A DNA stretch of 64,000 nucleotides from Microbacterium endophyticum (GCF_011047135.1 NZ_CP049255.1:1488001-1552000); one strand, 5' to 3'; numbered from the stretch's first letter, positions 48,711 through 57,980 are shown. Made by a program: numbers and translations. Notes: generated by a model from the letters alone, not told the origin.

Positions 48711-50012
48711 ATGGCGTTATTGACCGGAGTTGCACCCGACCGGATCGCTGCGGCCGCCCGGCGCGTCATGGCGCGATGCGAAGAACTCGCTCGCGTCAGC
48801 GCGACACCGGGTGAAATCGAGCGCGTGTACCTGTCGACCGAGCACGCGCGGGTCAACCGCCTCGCGGCGGAGTGGATGCGTGAAGTCGGCATGAAGAGCC
48901 GCCAGGATGCCGCGGGCAACCAACTCGGCAGGCTCGAAGCCGCCGAGCGCGGTGCGCCGGCCCTCATGATTGGTTCCCACCTCGATACCGTTCCCGACGC
49001 CGGGCGGTTCGACGGCATCGTCGGTGTGTTGATCGGACTCGAAGTCGTGCGGCTGCTGCGCCAGCCCGGCCCGGGTGACACCTGGATCTCTCCGTTTCCG
49101 TTTGCCCTCGAAGTTGTCGCTTTCTCAGATGAGGAAGGCACTCGTTTCGGTAAGGCGCTGCTCGGTTCGTCAGCGGTTGCTGGCACGTGGGAAAAGGAGT
49201 GGTGGGCGCTCGCCGATAAAGACGGCACGACCCTTCGCCAGGCGTTTCTCGAGTTCGGCCTTGACCCCGCGCGTGTGGGGGAGGCATCCCGTCGCCCAGA
49301 AGAGTTGGTCGGATACCTCGAAGCCCACATCGAGCAGGGACCGGAGCTTGACCGCCGTGGCGAGTCGCTCGCTGTGGTGTCGTCGATCGCGAGTGCACGT
49401 CGTTTCCAACTGGTGGTCGAGGGCGAAGCTCGGCACGCGGGTGGTACTCCCTATGACATGCGTCGCGATGCCCTCCTCGGGGCGAGCGAAGCTGCCCTCG
49501 CTGTCGAGAGGATCTGTGCGAGCGAGCACCACATCATCGGAACCGTGGGTCAACTTGAGGCATTTCCAGGGGCAGTCAACATCGTTCCGGGCGAAGCGCG
49601 ATTCTCACTCGACCTGCGCGGTGAGTTCGATGGGCAGCGCGACCAGGTGTGGAATGCGATCTCGCGTGACCTCGACACGATCATGGGGCGCCGTCACCTG
49701 CGATGGACTGCGCGCGAGATTCACAACGCACCGGCCGTGATGTGCGCGCCTCTCTTGCAGGACGTTGTGCGTGAAGGAATCGTGTCGACGCTCGCGCCCG
49801 GGTCCGACGCGCCCGCCACAATCTTCAGCAGAGCCGGCCACGACGGTATGTCAATCGGTGCCATTACCGATGTCGGAATGCTGTTTCTTCGTAACCCCGA
49901 TGGCATCAGCCATCACCCCGACGAGCTGGTTTCGGGCGGAGACGTCGCACTCGGCATCCGCGCGCTCGCCGAGTCGGTGCTTCAGCTTTCTGCAGACAGA
50001 ACTGCTTCTTGA
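48711..50012 (+). CDS. allC: allantoate amidohydrolase
   Basis: A 433-residue M20-type metal hydrolase. Metal-site segments: MIGSHLDTVPDAGRFDGIVG, FSDEEGTRFGKALLGSSAVA and LEAHIEQGPELDRRGESLAV, with the lid residues in GEARHAGGTPYDMRRDAL and the C-terminal SRAGHDGMSIG. This is the AllC/ureidopropionase/carbamoylase group; the position next to allB and pucG supports allantoate to ureidoglycine. Starts one base after the pucG stop. Confidence 0.9.
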   Translation: MALLTGVAPDRIAAAARRVMARCEELARVSATPGEIERVYLSTEHARVNRLAAEWMREVGMKSRQDAAGNQLGRLEAAERGAPALMIGSHLDTVPDAGRFDGIVGVLIGLEVVRLLRQPGPGDTWISPFPFALEVVAFSDEEGTRFGKALLGSSAVAGTWEKEWWALADKDGTTLRQAFLEFGLDPARVGEASRRPEELVGYLEAHIEQGPELDRRGESLAVVSSIASARRFQLVVEGEARHAGGTPYDMRRDALLGASEAALAVERICASEHHIIGTVGQLEAFPGAVNIVPGEARFSLDLRGEFDGQRDQVWNAISRDLDTIMGRRHLRWTAREIHNAPAVMCAPLLQDVVREGIVSTLAPGSDAPATIFSRAGHDGMSIGAITDVGMLFLRNPDGISHHPDELVSGGDVALGIRALAESVLQLSADRTAS

Positions 50013-50021
50013 GGAGAACCC

Positions 50022-51392
50022 ATGTCACTTCTTGTCATCAATGCTCGGCTCATCACGATCCCCGCCGGAACCGACGACCCCGGATACATCGAGCGCGGAT
50101 GGATGCTCGTTGAAGAAGGTCGCATCACCGGTATCGGCGAAGGCGATGCTCCCGAGACGTCGCTTGACGAGGTGCTCGACGTCAATGGTGCATTCGTTGC
50201 ACCGGGGTTCGTGTCGTCTCACAGCCACCTGTTTACGAGCGGACTGCGCGGACTCGGCGTTGCGGACACCCTCTACGGGTGGTGCGATTCGATGCTCGGC
50301 TTCACCTCGCACATGTCGGCCGAAGACATCTATTGGTCAACCCTCCACGGGGCACTCGACTTTCTCAGCAACGGCGTCACGACGGCGTACAACTTCACCG
50401 ACCCGCTGCAGGCATGGGAATCGATGGTCGACGGCAAGCGCGTGGGTAATGCCCAGATGCGCGGGCTCGAGTATCACACCCGTCAGGCCGACGGCTGTGC
50501 CGACGCCGGCATCCGCTTCGTCGATTCGATCGGAATGGATGCCACGGTCGGCACCGATGATGAGATCTTTGAGCGCTTCGGTGCCTCGGTCGCGCATACG
50601 CGCGGGCTGAATCAGGACCTCGCACTCGGTGCTTCGATCATGGGCCAAGTGCAGTGGTCACCGCGTGAAGATGCGGCTGAGATCGAAGTTGCTGCAATGC
50701 GCCGTTTCGGCGTGACCAACCAGGCGCACTTCCTGGAATCTCCCGAGGCTGTTGAGCTGCAGCAGTCGAAGTTCGCGATGTATCGGGATGCCGGCGCACT
50801 CGGCCCCGACATGATGTTCGGCCATTTCATCCAGACAACGCCCGAAATCATCGCGCAGACCGCGGCGAGTGGTGCATCGATGTCGTGGCAACCAGCGTCA
50901 AACGGACGCCTCGCTTCGGGTGTTGCACTTGTGCCCGAAATGATCGCAATGGGGATGAAGGTCGGCATGGGTCTTGACGACCAGGCGTGCACTGACGTCT
51001 CGGACCCATGGCAGAACATGCGACTCGGCATCTATATGCAGCGCGCGCGCACAAAAGAACCTCTGTCGATGATGCCGGAACTCGCGCTGCGGCTTCACAC
51101 GCTTGGCGGCGCCGAGATCATGAGCGTCGATGACCGCGTCGGAAGTCTAGAGGTCGGCAAGTTCGCTGACTTCGTGGTGGTCGACCCCCGCCAGCCCGAC
51201 ATGGGGCCGTTGTGGCACCCCGTTCGCAACTACGTGCTTTCCAGCACACTTCGAAACCTCACGCGCGTGTACGTCGGAGGCGAGCTCGTTTCGAAGGCTG
51301 GCGCCTCGACGAACCCGCTCGCGGCGGTGGCCTCGGCGCGTATTCATAACGATTTGCCTGCTGTTGCGGCACATTTCGGCCACCCACACTGA
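50022..51392 (+). CDS. amidohydrolase, nucleobase/triazine deaminase type
   Basis: A 456-residue cog0402-type amidohydrolase. HxH is in FVSSHSHLFTSGLRG, followed by His residues in TNQAHFLESPEAVE and MFGHFIQTTPE and the metal Asp in MGLDDQACTDVSDPW. The group contains guanine and 8-oxoguanine deaminases and triazine hydrolases (AtzA/TrzN). The context points to a purine or ureide-related ring or amino hydrolysis, but the substrate is not fixed. GAGGAG precedes the ATG. Last gene of the ureide run before the importer. Confidence 0.85.
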   Translation: MSLLVINARLITIPAGTDDPGYIERGWMLVEEGRITGIGEGDAPETSLDEVLDVNGAFVAPGFVSSHSHLFTSGLRGLGVADTLYGWCDSMLGFTSHMSAEDIYWSTLHGALDFLSNGVTTAYNFTDPLQAWESMVDGKRVGNAQMRGLEYHTRQADGCADAGIRFVDSIGMDATVGTDDEIFERFGASVAHTRGLNQDLALGASIMGQVQWSPREDAAEIEVAAMRRFGVTNQAHFLESPEAVELQQSKFAMYRDAGALGPDMMFGHFIQTTPEIIAQTAASGASMSWQPASNGRLASGVALVPEMIAMGMKVGMGLDDQACTDVSDPWQNMRLGIYMQRARTKEPLSMMPELALRLHTLGGAEIMSVDDRVGSLEVGKFADFVVVDPRQPDMGPLWHPVRNYVLSSTLRNLTRVYVGGELVSKAGASTNPLAAVASARIHNDLPAVAAHFGHPH

Positions 51393-51552
51393 GAATCTGC
51401 CGACACAAAGACAGCTGTAACGGCGTCGAAACACGTCGCCAGTGTTCATGAAATCTACAACGCCTACCTTCAGAGAAGTTGCACGACCGAGTACCCGCTC
51501 ATGTGCAGTTCCTTAACCCGAGTGCAATACCGGCATCTGGAGACATAGCAAA
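51393..51552 (+). other. 160-base leader of the binding-protein gene
   Basis: No gene fits here. TTGCAC (51479-51484) is complementary to GTGCAA (51522-51527), and TGCAC also pairs with a GTGCA between them, so two alternative foldings are possible. The ribosome binding site GGAGA lies ten bases before the start. I recognise no known riboswitch. Confidence 0.3.
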
Positions 51553-52629
51553 ATGACAATCTTTTCCTCACGGCGTTCACGCGTCGCCGCATCGCTTGCA
51601 GCGGTTGCGATCTCTGCCCTCGCTCTGAGCGCGTGCTCGGGCGGCTCGTCTGACGCTGACGCTTCGGCATCTAGCGGTGGCGATGCAGCAATCAAGAAAG
51701 ACATCAACGTTCAGCTGAGCTGGATCAAGAACGAAGAGTTTGCCGGCGAGTTCTTCGCCGACAGCAAGGGCTACTACACCGACGCCGGTTTCGACTCGGT
51801 CACCCTGATCCCCGGCCCGACAACGGGTGCTGCTGAGCTCATCTCGGGCAGTGCCGACTTCGCAACGAGCGACGCGGTCTCCATCGGCTCGGTCGTCGCA
51901 TCTGAGGGTGCACCGTTGAAGATCATCGGTACGACCTACCAGAAGAACCCGTTCACGGTTCTTTCGCTCGCTGACGGTGGCAACATCGCGACGGTCGATG
52001 ACCTCAAGGGCAAGAAGATTGGTGTGCAGGACGCCAACACGGCGCTGTTCACCGCTTTCCTCGCGGCCAACGGTCTCACGACGGATGACGTAGAGATCGT
52101 CCCCGTTCAGTACGACCCGGCCCCGCTGACCAACGGTGAAGTAGACGGATTCATCTCCTACCTCACGAACGAGTCGATCATCGTTGCAAGCGAAGGTTAT
52201 GACACCGTCAACCTGCCGTTCGCAGACAACGGACTCCCGTTCGTTGCCGAGACATTCGTCACAACCGACGACATGATCGCGAACAACCCCGAAACGGTCA
52301 AGGCATTCTTGATCGCTGAAATCAAGGGTTGGACCGACGCTGTCAACGACCCCGAAGAGGGTGCACGCCTTGCCTACGAAGAGTACGGCGCAGACCTCGA
52401 CCTGAACCCGGAGAACTCCATCGCGGGCGCTACCGAGCAGGTTGAGCTCGTCGTCTCCGACGAAACCGCCGAAAACGGCCTCTTCACGATCAGCGACGAC
52501 CTTCAGGCCGCCACGATCGAGAGCCTCGCCGGCGCTGGTATCGACCTCGAAGCATCCGATCTCTTCGACCTCTCGCTACTCAAAGAGGTTTACGAAGAGA
52601 ACCCCGACCTGATCGCCTACGCGGGCTGA
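51553..52629 (+). CDS. ABC transporter substrate-binding lipoprotein, NMT1/SsuA type
   Basis: A 358-residue binding protein with signal peptide and lipobox LSAC (Cys28) followed by a Gly/Ser linker. The NMT1/THI5-like fold is visible in [40 protein letters not shown] and [20 protein letters not shown]. Family members bind thiamine precursors, sulfonates, nitrate or purine-like compounds. The location after purine/ureide enzymes and before deaminases suggests a nucleobase or ureide ligand. Very acidic C-terminus ([13 protein letters not shown]). Confidence 0.9.
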   Translation: MTIFSSRRSRVAASLAAVAISALALSACSGGSSDADASASSGGDAAIKKDINVQLSWIKNEEFAGEFFADSKGYYTDAGFDSVTLIPGPTTGAAELISGSADFATSDAVSIGSVVASEGAPLKIIGTTYQKNPFTVLSLADGGNIATVDDLKGKKIGVQDANTALFTAFLAANGLTTDDVEIVPVQYDPAPLTNGEVDGFISYLTNESIIVASEGYDTVNLPFADNGLPFVAETFVTTDDMIANNPETVKAFLIAEIKGWTDAVNDPEEGARLAYEEYGADLDLNPENSIAGATEQVELVVSDETAENGLFTISDDLQAATIESLAGAGIDLEASDLFDLSLLKEVYEENPDLIAYAG

Positions 52630-52643
52630 TTTGGAGTTCTGAC

Positions 52644-53468
52644 GTGACGCAACCCGTCGCTGAGGCTGGTGTCCAGGGCGCGACCCTGGGCACCGGCCTT
52701 CAGATTACTGACCTCAACAAAGTCTTCACGAGCGGCCGCAAGTCGGTGGTAGCTCTGCAGGACACAAACCTCCACACCGACCAGGGAACGTTCCTGTCGC
52801 TGCTGGGGCCGTCGGGATGCGGCAAGTCAACGATTCTTCGCATCCTCGCCGGACTCGAGCAACCGACCAGCGGAACGACGCGCGTCGATGGCAAGAGCCC
52901 GAAGGAGATGCGCAAAGAGAACAAGCTCGGCATCGCTTTCCAAGACTCGGCGCTACTGCCCTGGCGCAGCGTGTTGACGAACATTCGTCTTCCCTTTGAG
53001 ATCGCAGGAAAGTCTGTCGACAAGGCCTACGTCGACGAGATGATCTCGTTGGTGGGTTTGAAAGGCTTCGAGAAAGCAAAGCCCGCGCAGCTGTCGGGCG
53101 GTATGCGTCAGCGCGTATCGATCGCTCGGTCGCTCATCATGCGTCCCGAGGTTCTGCTATTCGACGAGCCCTTTGGCGCTCTTGACGATATGACGCGCCA
53201 GAAGCTCAACCTCGAGCTCCTGCGTATCTGGACAGAGAAGCCCGCGACGACCCTCATGGTCACCCACGGCATCTCGGAGGCGATCTTCCTGTCAGATCAG
53301 GTCGCTGTCATGAGCCCGCGCCCTGGACGCGTCAAGGAAGTCATGACGATCGATCTACCGCGGCCGCGTCTTCCAGAAATGATGCGGACGCCCGAATTCC
53401 ACTCCTACGTCGATCAGGCATCAGACTTGCTCTTCGGCGAGGGAGGCGCAGCGGCCGATGACCACTGA
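52644..53468 (+). CDS. ABC transporter ATP-binding protein, SsuB/TauB type
   Basis: A 274-residue ATPase: Walker [19 protein letters not shown]-loop [16 protein letters not shown], signature [15 protein letters not shown], Walker [18 protein letters not shown]-loop [10 protein letters not shown]. The QDSALLPWR sequence is typical of the nitrate/taurine/sulfonate subfamily. GTG at 52644 follows TTGGAG at good spacing. Ends 11 bases inside the first permease gene. Confidence 0.93.
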   Translation: MTQPVAEAGVQGATLGTGLQITDLNKVFTSGRKSVVALQDTNLHTDQGTFLSLLGPSGCGKSTILRILAGLEQPTSGTTRVDGKSPKEMRKENKLGIAFQDSALLPWRSVLTNIRLPFEIAGKSVDKAYVDEMISLVGLKGFEKAKPAQLSGGMRQRVSIARSLIMRPEVLLFDEPFGALDDMTRQKLNLELLRIWTEKPATTLMVTHGISEAIFLSDQVAVMSPRPGRVKEVMTIDLPRPRLPEMMRTPEFHSYVDQASDLLFGEGGAAADDH

Positions 53469-54288
53469 CGCACCCGCACGGGGTCGCGCGATCCAGTGGG
53501 AAGACGTGAAAATTCCCGCGTGGCTCTCCGGCACCATCGGTGGAGTGGGCCTGGTCGCGCTGTGGTGGATCATCTCCGCCATATGGGTTAGCCCCAACGG
53601 AACCCACCCCATTCCGAGTCCCCCGGAAGTCATCCTCAGCTACTTCGATTCCGGCTGGGATTTCTACTGGCGGAACTTTTCCGTGACGCTCGAAGAGGCG
53701 GGCATCGGCTACGTTTGGGGCAACGGTTTGGCGCTGCTGCTCTCGGCCGTCGTGCTCATCGTGCCACGCCTCGAAGGCGTCGCGATGCAGCTCGCGATCC
53801 TCACATACTGTGTTCCGATTGTCGCCATCGGATTCATCGCCGTCGTGCTTTTCGGTGCACCCCCCGTTGGCGAGCCGAGCGGAACAGCCGTATTTCTCGC
53901 GGCGCTTTCGGTGTTCTTTACGACGGTTGTCGGGGCGCTCCTCGGGTTGAAGTCCGCAGATAAGACGAGCCTCGACCTCATCACCGTGTACGGCGGGTCG
54001 AAATTCACGCAGCTCATCAAAGTTCGGCTCATTGCCGCTCTTCCCGCCATCCTGAACGCGCTGCAGATCGCCGTTCCGGCAGCGTTCCTCGGAGCCGTGC
54101 TCGGGGAGTTCTTCGGCAAGGTGGAGGCGGGCGTTGGACTTGCGATGATTCTTGCCCAGCAAAACTCTGACGCGCCTCTTGTCTGGGCGTTGGCGCTCGC
54201 CTCGGGTGCTGTCGCACTCTTGGGATTCGGGCTGGTCGGGCTGATCGCACGACTGGTGGCACCGTGGTCGAAGGGAACCGCCTCATGA
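53458..54288 (+). CDS. ABC transporter permease 1, SsuC type
   Basis: A 276-residue permease with six helices. The region ending [13 protein letters not shown] is the usual N-terminal periplasmic loop; the EAA loop reads [20 protein letters not shown]. Starts inside the ATPase gene (11-base overlap). Followed by a second, different permease. Confidence 0.92.
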   Translation: MTTDAPARGRAIQWEDVKIPAWLSGTIGGVGLVALWWIISAIWVSPNGTHPIPSPPEVILSYFDSGWDFYWRNFSVTLEEAGIGYVWGNGLALLLSAVVLIVPRLEGVAMQLAILTYCVPIVAIGFIAVVLFGAPPVGEPSGTAVFLAALSVFFTTVVGALLGLKSADKTSLDLITVYGGSKFTQLIKVRLIAALPAILNALQIAVPAAFLGAVLGEFFGKVEAGVGLAMILAQQNSDAPLVWALALASGAVALLGFGLVGLIARLVAPWSKGTAS

Positions 54289-55178
54289 GCACAATGACGA
54301 CGAGCATGCCATCCGGCGTGACTCCGAACGGCACCCCGCAGTCGGCTGAACTCAACGCTGTTGTGCGCAAGCAGGCAACGACGGGCGCAATGAAAGCGCT
54401 CGGATGGGGCCTTGCGACGTTCTTCGGAACGATCATCGCGGTGCTCGCGCTGTGGGTCGGAGTCCTTTGGGTTTTTCAGATCTCGCCGCTGATCGCTAAG
54501 GGTCCCGTCGACATCTGGAACTTCCTCGTGACGGTTCCGGCGGCGGAAGCCAACCGCGAGATAATCTTCGGCAATCTCTGGGTCACTCTCGGCGACGCCG
54601 TTATCGGATTCGTCGCGGGCCTCATCGTCGCGATTTTGGGTGCCGGGCTCTTTCAGCTGAGCAAGGGTGCTGAAAGCGCGCTGATGCCGGTCGCGATGTT
54701 GTTGCGGTCGGTTCCCCTCGTCGCAATGGCTCCGGTGATCATCCTGATCTTCGGGCGCGACTTTTGGACAGTCGCCGTCATCGGTGGAATCGTCGTACTC
54801 TTCCCGGCGCTCGTCAACATCTCGTTCGGCCTGAAGTCGGCCTCGCCACAGATGAATGACCTCGTGGAGGTCTATGGGGGCGGCGCGTGGAAAAAGCTCA
54901 ACACCATCGCAATGCCTTCATCGCTTCCGGCATTTTTCGCGGCAGTCCGTATCTCCGTGCCGGGCGCCATCACAGGCGCGCTCCTCGCCGAGTGGCTGGC
55001 GGTGGGCGGTGGGATCGGTGGCTCGATCGCAGGCTACGTGCCGCAGGCACAGTTCAACGCGCTGTGGGCATCGGTTGTTGTCGTCACGGCGGCCTCGCTG
55101 ATTCTCTACAACGTCATCCAGATCGTTGAAGACGTGGTCCTGGCGCGCATGGGTATGACACCTCAGAAAGGCATTTAG
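54285..55178 (+). CDS. ABC transporter permease 2, SsuC type
   Basis: A 297-residue permease related to but distinct from permease 1, with EAA loop MNDLVEVYGGGAWKKLNTIA and AILVRS-like LRSVPLVAMAPVIILIFGRD, conserved in this subfamily. ATG at 54285 is chosen because it overlaps the previous stop (ATGA) and has GAAGGGA upstream. Two non-identical permeases make a heterodimeric channel, unlike the homodimeric SsuC. Confidence 0.9.
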   Translation: MSTMTTSMPSGVTPNGTPQSAELNAVVRKQATTGAMKALGWGLATFFGTIIAVLALWVGVLWVFQISPLIAKGPVDIWNFLVTVPAAEANREIIFGNLWVTLGDAVIGFVAGLIVAILGAGLFQLSKGAESALMPVAMLLRSVPLVAMAPVIILIFGRDFWTVAVIGGIVVLFPALVNISFGLKSASPQMNDLVEVYGGGAWKKLNTIAMPSSLPAFFAAVRISVPGAITGALLAEWLAVGGGIGGSIAGYVPQAQFNALWASVVVVTAASLILYNVIQIVEDVVLARMGMTPQKGI

Positions 55179-55186
55179 GTCACACG

Positions 55187-56230
55187 GTGAGCACCACAAC
55201 CGATCTCGTCGCTTTCGCGACAGGTCTCCCCAAAGCTGAACTGCATCTTCACCTCGAGGGCACCCTCGAGCCCGAGCTGAAGTTCGCACTCGCTGCGCGA
55301 AACGGCATCCCGCTGGACCAGACCTCGGTGGAAGAGGTGAAGGCGACTTACGATTTCACCGACCTCACCAGCTTTCTCGCTATCTATTACCCAGCGATGA
55401 ATGTGCTTCAGACGGCAGACGACTTCCACGATTTGGCATGGGCCTATTTGCAGCGTGCGCACGCTGATGGAGTCGTGCACGCCGAGATGTTCTTCGATCC
55501 TCAGGCGCACACGAGTCGTGGGGTGCCGTTTGAGGCGGTGATCTCGGGCTATCGAAGAGCTGCCGTGCGCGCGCAGAGCGAACTCGGTGTCTCGGCAGAG
55601 TTGATCCTGTGCTTCTTGCGTGATTTCTCGGCTGAGTACGCGATGGCAACTCTCATGGAGGCGCTGCCTTACCGATCGTGGATCGTGGGCGTAGGTCTCG
55701 ACTCCGACGAGCGCGGAAACCCTCCCGAAAAGTTTGCTGCCGTGTTTGCGCGAGCGAAGGCTGAGGGGTTCTTCCTGACGATGCACTGCGACATCGATCA
55801 GCCCGGCTCGATTGATCACATCCGTCAGGTGCTCACCGAGATCCAGGTTGATCGCATCGACCATGGCACGAACATTGTGGAGAACCCGGAACTCGTCGCA
55901 CTCGTGAAAGAGCGAGGGCTCGGGCTTACATGCTGTCCGGTGTCTAACTCGTTCGTCACCGAGCAGATGAAGTCCGATGAGATTGTCGCCCTGATGCGCG
56001 AAGGCGTGAGAGTCACGATCAACTCCGATGACCCCGCATACTTCGGAGCATATGTATCAGCGAACTACGTCGCTCTCGCGGAACAGGCGGACCTGTCGCT
56101 TGCAGACCTCGTCCTGCTGGCCCAGAACTCTTTCGAGGCATCGTGGTTGACGCCGCGTCGCCGTGCTGAATACCTCGATCGCATCGCAGAATACGCGGCA
56201 GGCTTCGGCATTGTGGGGGATGTTGCGTGA
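55187..56230 (+). CDS. adenosine/adenine deaminase family protein, atypical active site
   Basis: A 347-residue member of the adenyl-deaminase family. KAELHLHLEGTLEPEL (metal HxH), ALPYRSWIVGVGLDSDERGN and the Asp pair TINSDDPAYFGAY are like bacterial adenine deaminases. The normal HAGE motif, whose Glu protonates the purine ring, is replaced by MHCDIDQPGS: His200 is kept but the Glu position is Ile203 with Asp204 next to it. It may deaminate another purine or use a different proton donor. GTG start at 55187, 9 bases after permease 2. Confidence 0.85.
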   Translation: MSTTTDLVAFATGLPKAELHLHLEGTLEPELKFALAARNGIPLDQTSVEEVKATYDFTDLTSFLAIYYPAMNVLQTADDFHDLAWAYLQRAHADGVVHAEMFFDPQAHTSRGVPFEAVISGYRRAAVRAQSELGVSAELILCFLRDFSAEYAMATLMEALPYRSWIVGVGLDSDERGNPPEKFAAVFARAKAEGFFLTMHCDIDQPGSIDHIRQVLTEIQVDRIDHGTNIVENPELVALVKERGLGLTCCPVSNSFVTEQMKSDEIVALMREGVRVTINSDDPAYFGAYVSANYVALAEQADLSLADLVLLAQNSFEASWLTPRRRAEYLDRIAEYAAGFGIVGDVA

Positions 56231-56850
56231 GCGAAGTCGTCGCAAGCGTCGAGGCCGATGCGCAGAGCGATGAGGCTTCGAGTCGGCGTCTCGGTGCGTA
56301 CATGCGTCAGCTTCGAAAGGCTCGTGGCCTGACGCTTGTTCAGCTGGCCGGCGAAACCGAGCTGTCGCATCCGTTTTTGAGCCAGCTGGAACGCGGACTT
56401 GCGCAACCAAGCCTCGGCTCGTTGCGGCGCATCGCGCTGGCGCTTGAGACGAGCCCGATCGAGCTGATTGCTGCCGCCGATGCTCCCGCGGCGGGCGCAC
56501 CCCAGATCGAAGTGAACCATCAGCATGGTGAATCAGTACCGGAAGGATTTGCGGCCGGTACTGCCCGTATGCTGGCACACTCGAATCGTCCGTTTCACCC
56601 GATGGAGGTCTTCTCCGACGCGACAGCGCCCGCCGACCACTTCGTGCATGCCGAAGATGAGTTCGCATACGTCCTCGAAGGTGCAGTGATGATCGATCTC
56701 GACGGTCAGCTGCAGCGGCTAGAGCCGGGCGATACCGCGTACTATTGCGGCGGTGTTTCACACCGATGGTGGTCAGCCGATGGTGGCGCATTTCGGTTGC
56801 TGATCGTGAAGCAAGGATTCGCATTCCGGCCCGACGGTGGCCAGGAGTGA
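56227..56850 (+). CDS. XRE-type regulator with cupin domain
   Basis: A 207-residue regulator. HTH_3 domain at residues ~22-78 (YMRQLRKARGLTLVQLAGET, SHPFLSQLERGLAQPSL), then a cupin domain at ~120-195 (DEFAYVLEGAVMIDLDGQ, LEPGDTAYYCGGVSHRWW). Such proteins often sense a catabolite through the cupin and control adjacent amine or purine degradation genes. The GTG start overlaps the deaminase stop (GTGA), and its own stop overlaps the next deaminase start, so it is expressed with its likely targets. Confidence 0.92.
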   Translation: MSEVVASVEADAQSDEASSRRLGAYMRQLRKARGLTLVQLAGETELSHPFLSQLERGLAQPSLGSLRRIALALETSPIELIAAADAPAAGAPQIEVNHQHGESVPEGFAAGTARMLAHSNRPFHPMEVFSDATAPADHFVHAEDEFAYVLEGAVMIDLDGQLQRLEPGDTAYYCGGVSHRWWSADGGAFRLLIVKQGFAFRPDGGQE

Positions 56851-57887
56851 TCAGCGGCTCCGACTATCTGCAGTTACTGCCTAAAACTGAGCTGCACTGT
56901 CACTTCGCGTCGACCCTGACTGCACCGTTGTTCATTGAGCTCGCGGCGAAATACGGCGTCGAATTGTGGGCCGACAACGCGGACGAATTGTTCGCATTTG
57001 ATGACCTTGCCGACTTTCTGGTGGCTTTTCGCGCAGCTCACGATGTGCTGCGCGAGCCGGACGACTTCGCTCGCGTGGCGCGAGAGGGTGTTCGCCATGC
57101 TGTTGCTGCGGGAAACTTGCGCTACCGCGAGTACTTCATCAATCCGCAGTACTTCGCGGCTCGAGGACTCTCTTACGCCGACGTGATTGACCCGCTGATC
57201 GCTGGTCTTCGCCAAGCCGAGCGCGACTACGGGGTCGGGTTTCGTGTCGTCGTCGCGATTAACCGTCAAGAAAGTCCTGAGTCTGCGGTTGAGCTTGTGC
57301 GTCAGGTCGTTGCGCACGGTGCGCCCGAGGTCGTCGGCATTGGTCAGGATGATTTGACGCCGGAGGGAACCGAAGACCCGACGCGGTTCGTTGCTGCCTA
57401 CCGACTCGCGCGTGAACACGGGCTCAAGCTGACGGCTCACGTCGGCGAGACCGACAACGCGACACCGGATGCCGTGCGTGAGGCGATCGAAGTCCTGGAG
57501 TGTGACCGGCTCGATCATGGGTATCGAATCATGGATGATCCTTCGCTCGTTCGGTTGGCGTTGACGCGCGGCATAGCCTTCACCGCAACGCCGGTTTCGA
57601 CCACGATTTGCTCAGGGTGGGTGCTCGACCCGTCGCACCGTATTCGCGCCATGATCGATGCCGGGCTAAAAGTGACACTGTCGACCGACGATGCGCTGTT
57701 CTTCCGCACTGATCTCGGGCGTGAGTACCGCGAGGGGCTCACGCTGCTGGGCGTGGACATGGATGCCGCCAAGCAAATTGCCATCAATGGCATCGACGCC
57801 GCGTTCTGTTCCGAGGATGAAAAAGCGCGGATGCGTGCGGAATTCACCGCGCAATTTCTTGCCCTCGATACGCTTCGGGTTGCCTGA
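56847..57887 (+). CDS. adenosine deaminase family protein, second copy
   Basis: A 346-residue adenyl deaminase with the canonical catalytic motif: metal HxH in LPKTELHCHFASTL, HVGET with the catalytic Glu in LTAHVGETDNATPD, RLDHGYRI and the Asp pair LSTDDALFF. The HCHFAS context differs from the usual HLHLEG, so the substrate may not be adenosine. GTG at 56847 overlaps the regulator stop (GTGA). Only distantly similar to the deaminase two genes upstream. Confidence 0.87.
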   Translation: MISGSDYLQLLPKTELHCHFASTLTAPLFIELAAKYGVELWADNADELFAFDDLADFLVAFRAAHDVLREPDDFARVAREGVRHAVAAGNLRYREYFINPQYFAARGLSYADVIDPLIAGLRQAERDYGVGFRVVVAINRQESPESAVELVRQVVAHGAPEVVGIGQDDLTPEGTEDPTRFVAAYRLAREHGLKLTAHVGETDNATPDAVREAIEVLECDRLDHGYRIMDDPSLVRLALTRGIAFTATPVSTTICSGWVLDPSHRIRAMIDAGLKVTLSTDDALFFRTDLGREYREGLTLLGVDMDAAKQIAINGIDAAFCSEDEKARMRAEFTAQFLALDTLRVA

Positions 57888-57924
57888 TCGTTATCTAAAC
57901 ATAGCTCGCCGGCGCCAGATTCGC

Positions 57925-57953
57925 TTGACGTCAGCGAGATCATGATGGATAGT
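57925..57953 (+). promoter_or_regulatory. promoter of the carbohydrate operon
   Basis: TTGACG (57925-57930), 17-base spacer, GATAGT (57948-57953). This is a good housekeeping-type match and the expected start site is at about 57960, exactly where a perfect palindrome begins. It lies about 100 bases upstream of the binding-protein gene. Confidence 0.6.
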
Positions 57954-57960
57954 GAATCTC

Positions 57961-57980
57961 GTGCTAAAAGGATTTAGCAC
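57961..57980. promoter_or_regulatory. perfect GTGCTAAA-AGGA-TTTAGCAC operator
   Basis: Eight-base arms, all pairs matching, four-base centre. Position over the predicted transcription start fits a repressor site of the downstream carbohydrate operon. The sequence does not match the CG-centred LacI consensus, so ROK, DeoR or GntR-type regulators are also possible; the regulator is not encoded next to it. Confidence 0.65.

Noticed and set aside
57961..57980. HrcA/CIRCE element
   Set aside because: The half-sites TTAGCAC/GTGCTAA occur but in inverted order and with a 4-base instead of 9-base spacer, and no chaperone gene follows.
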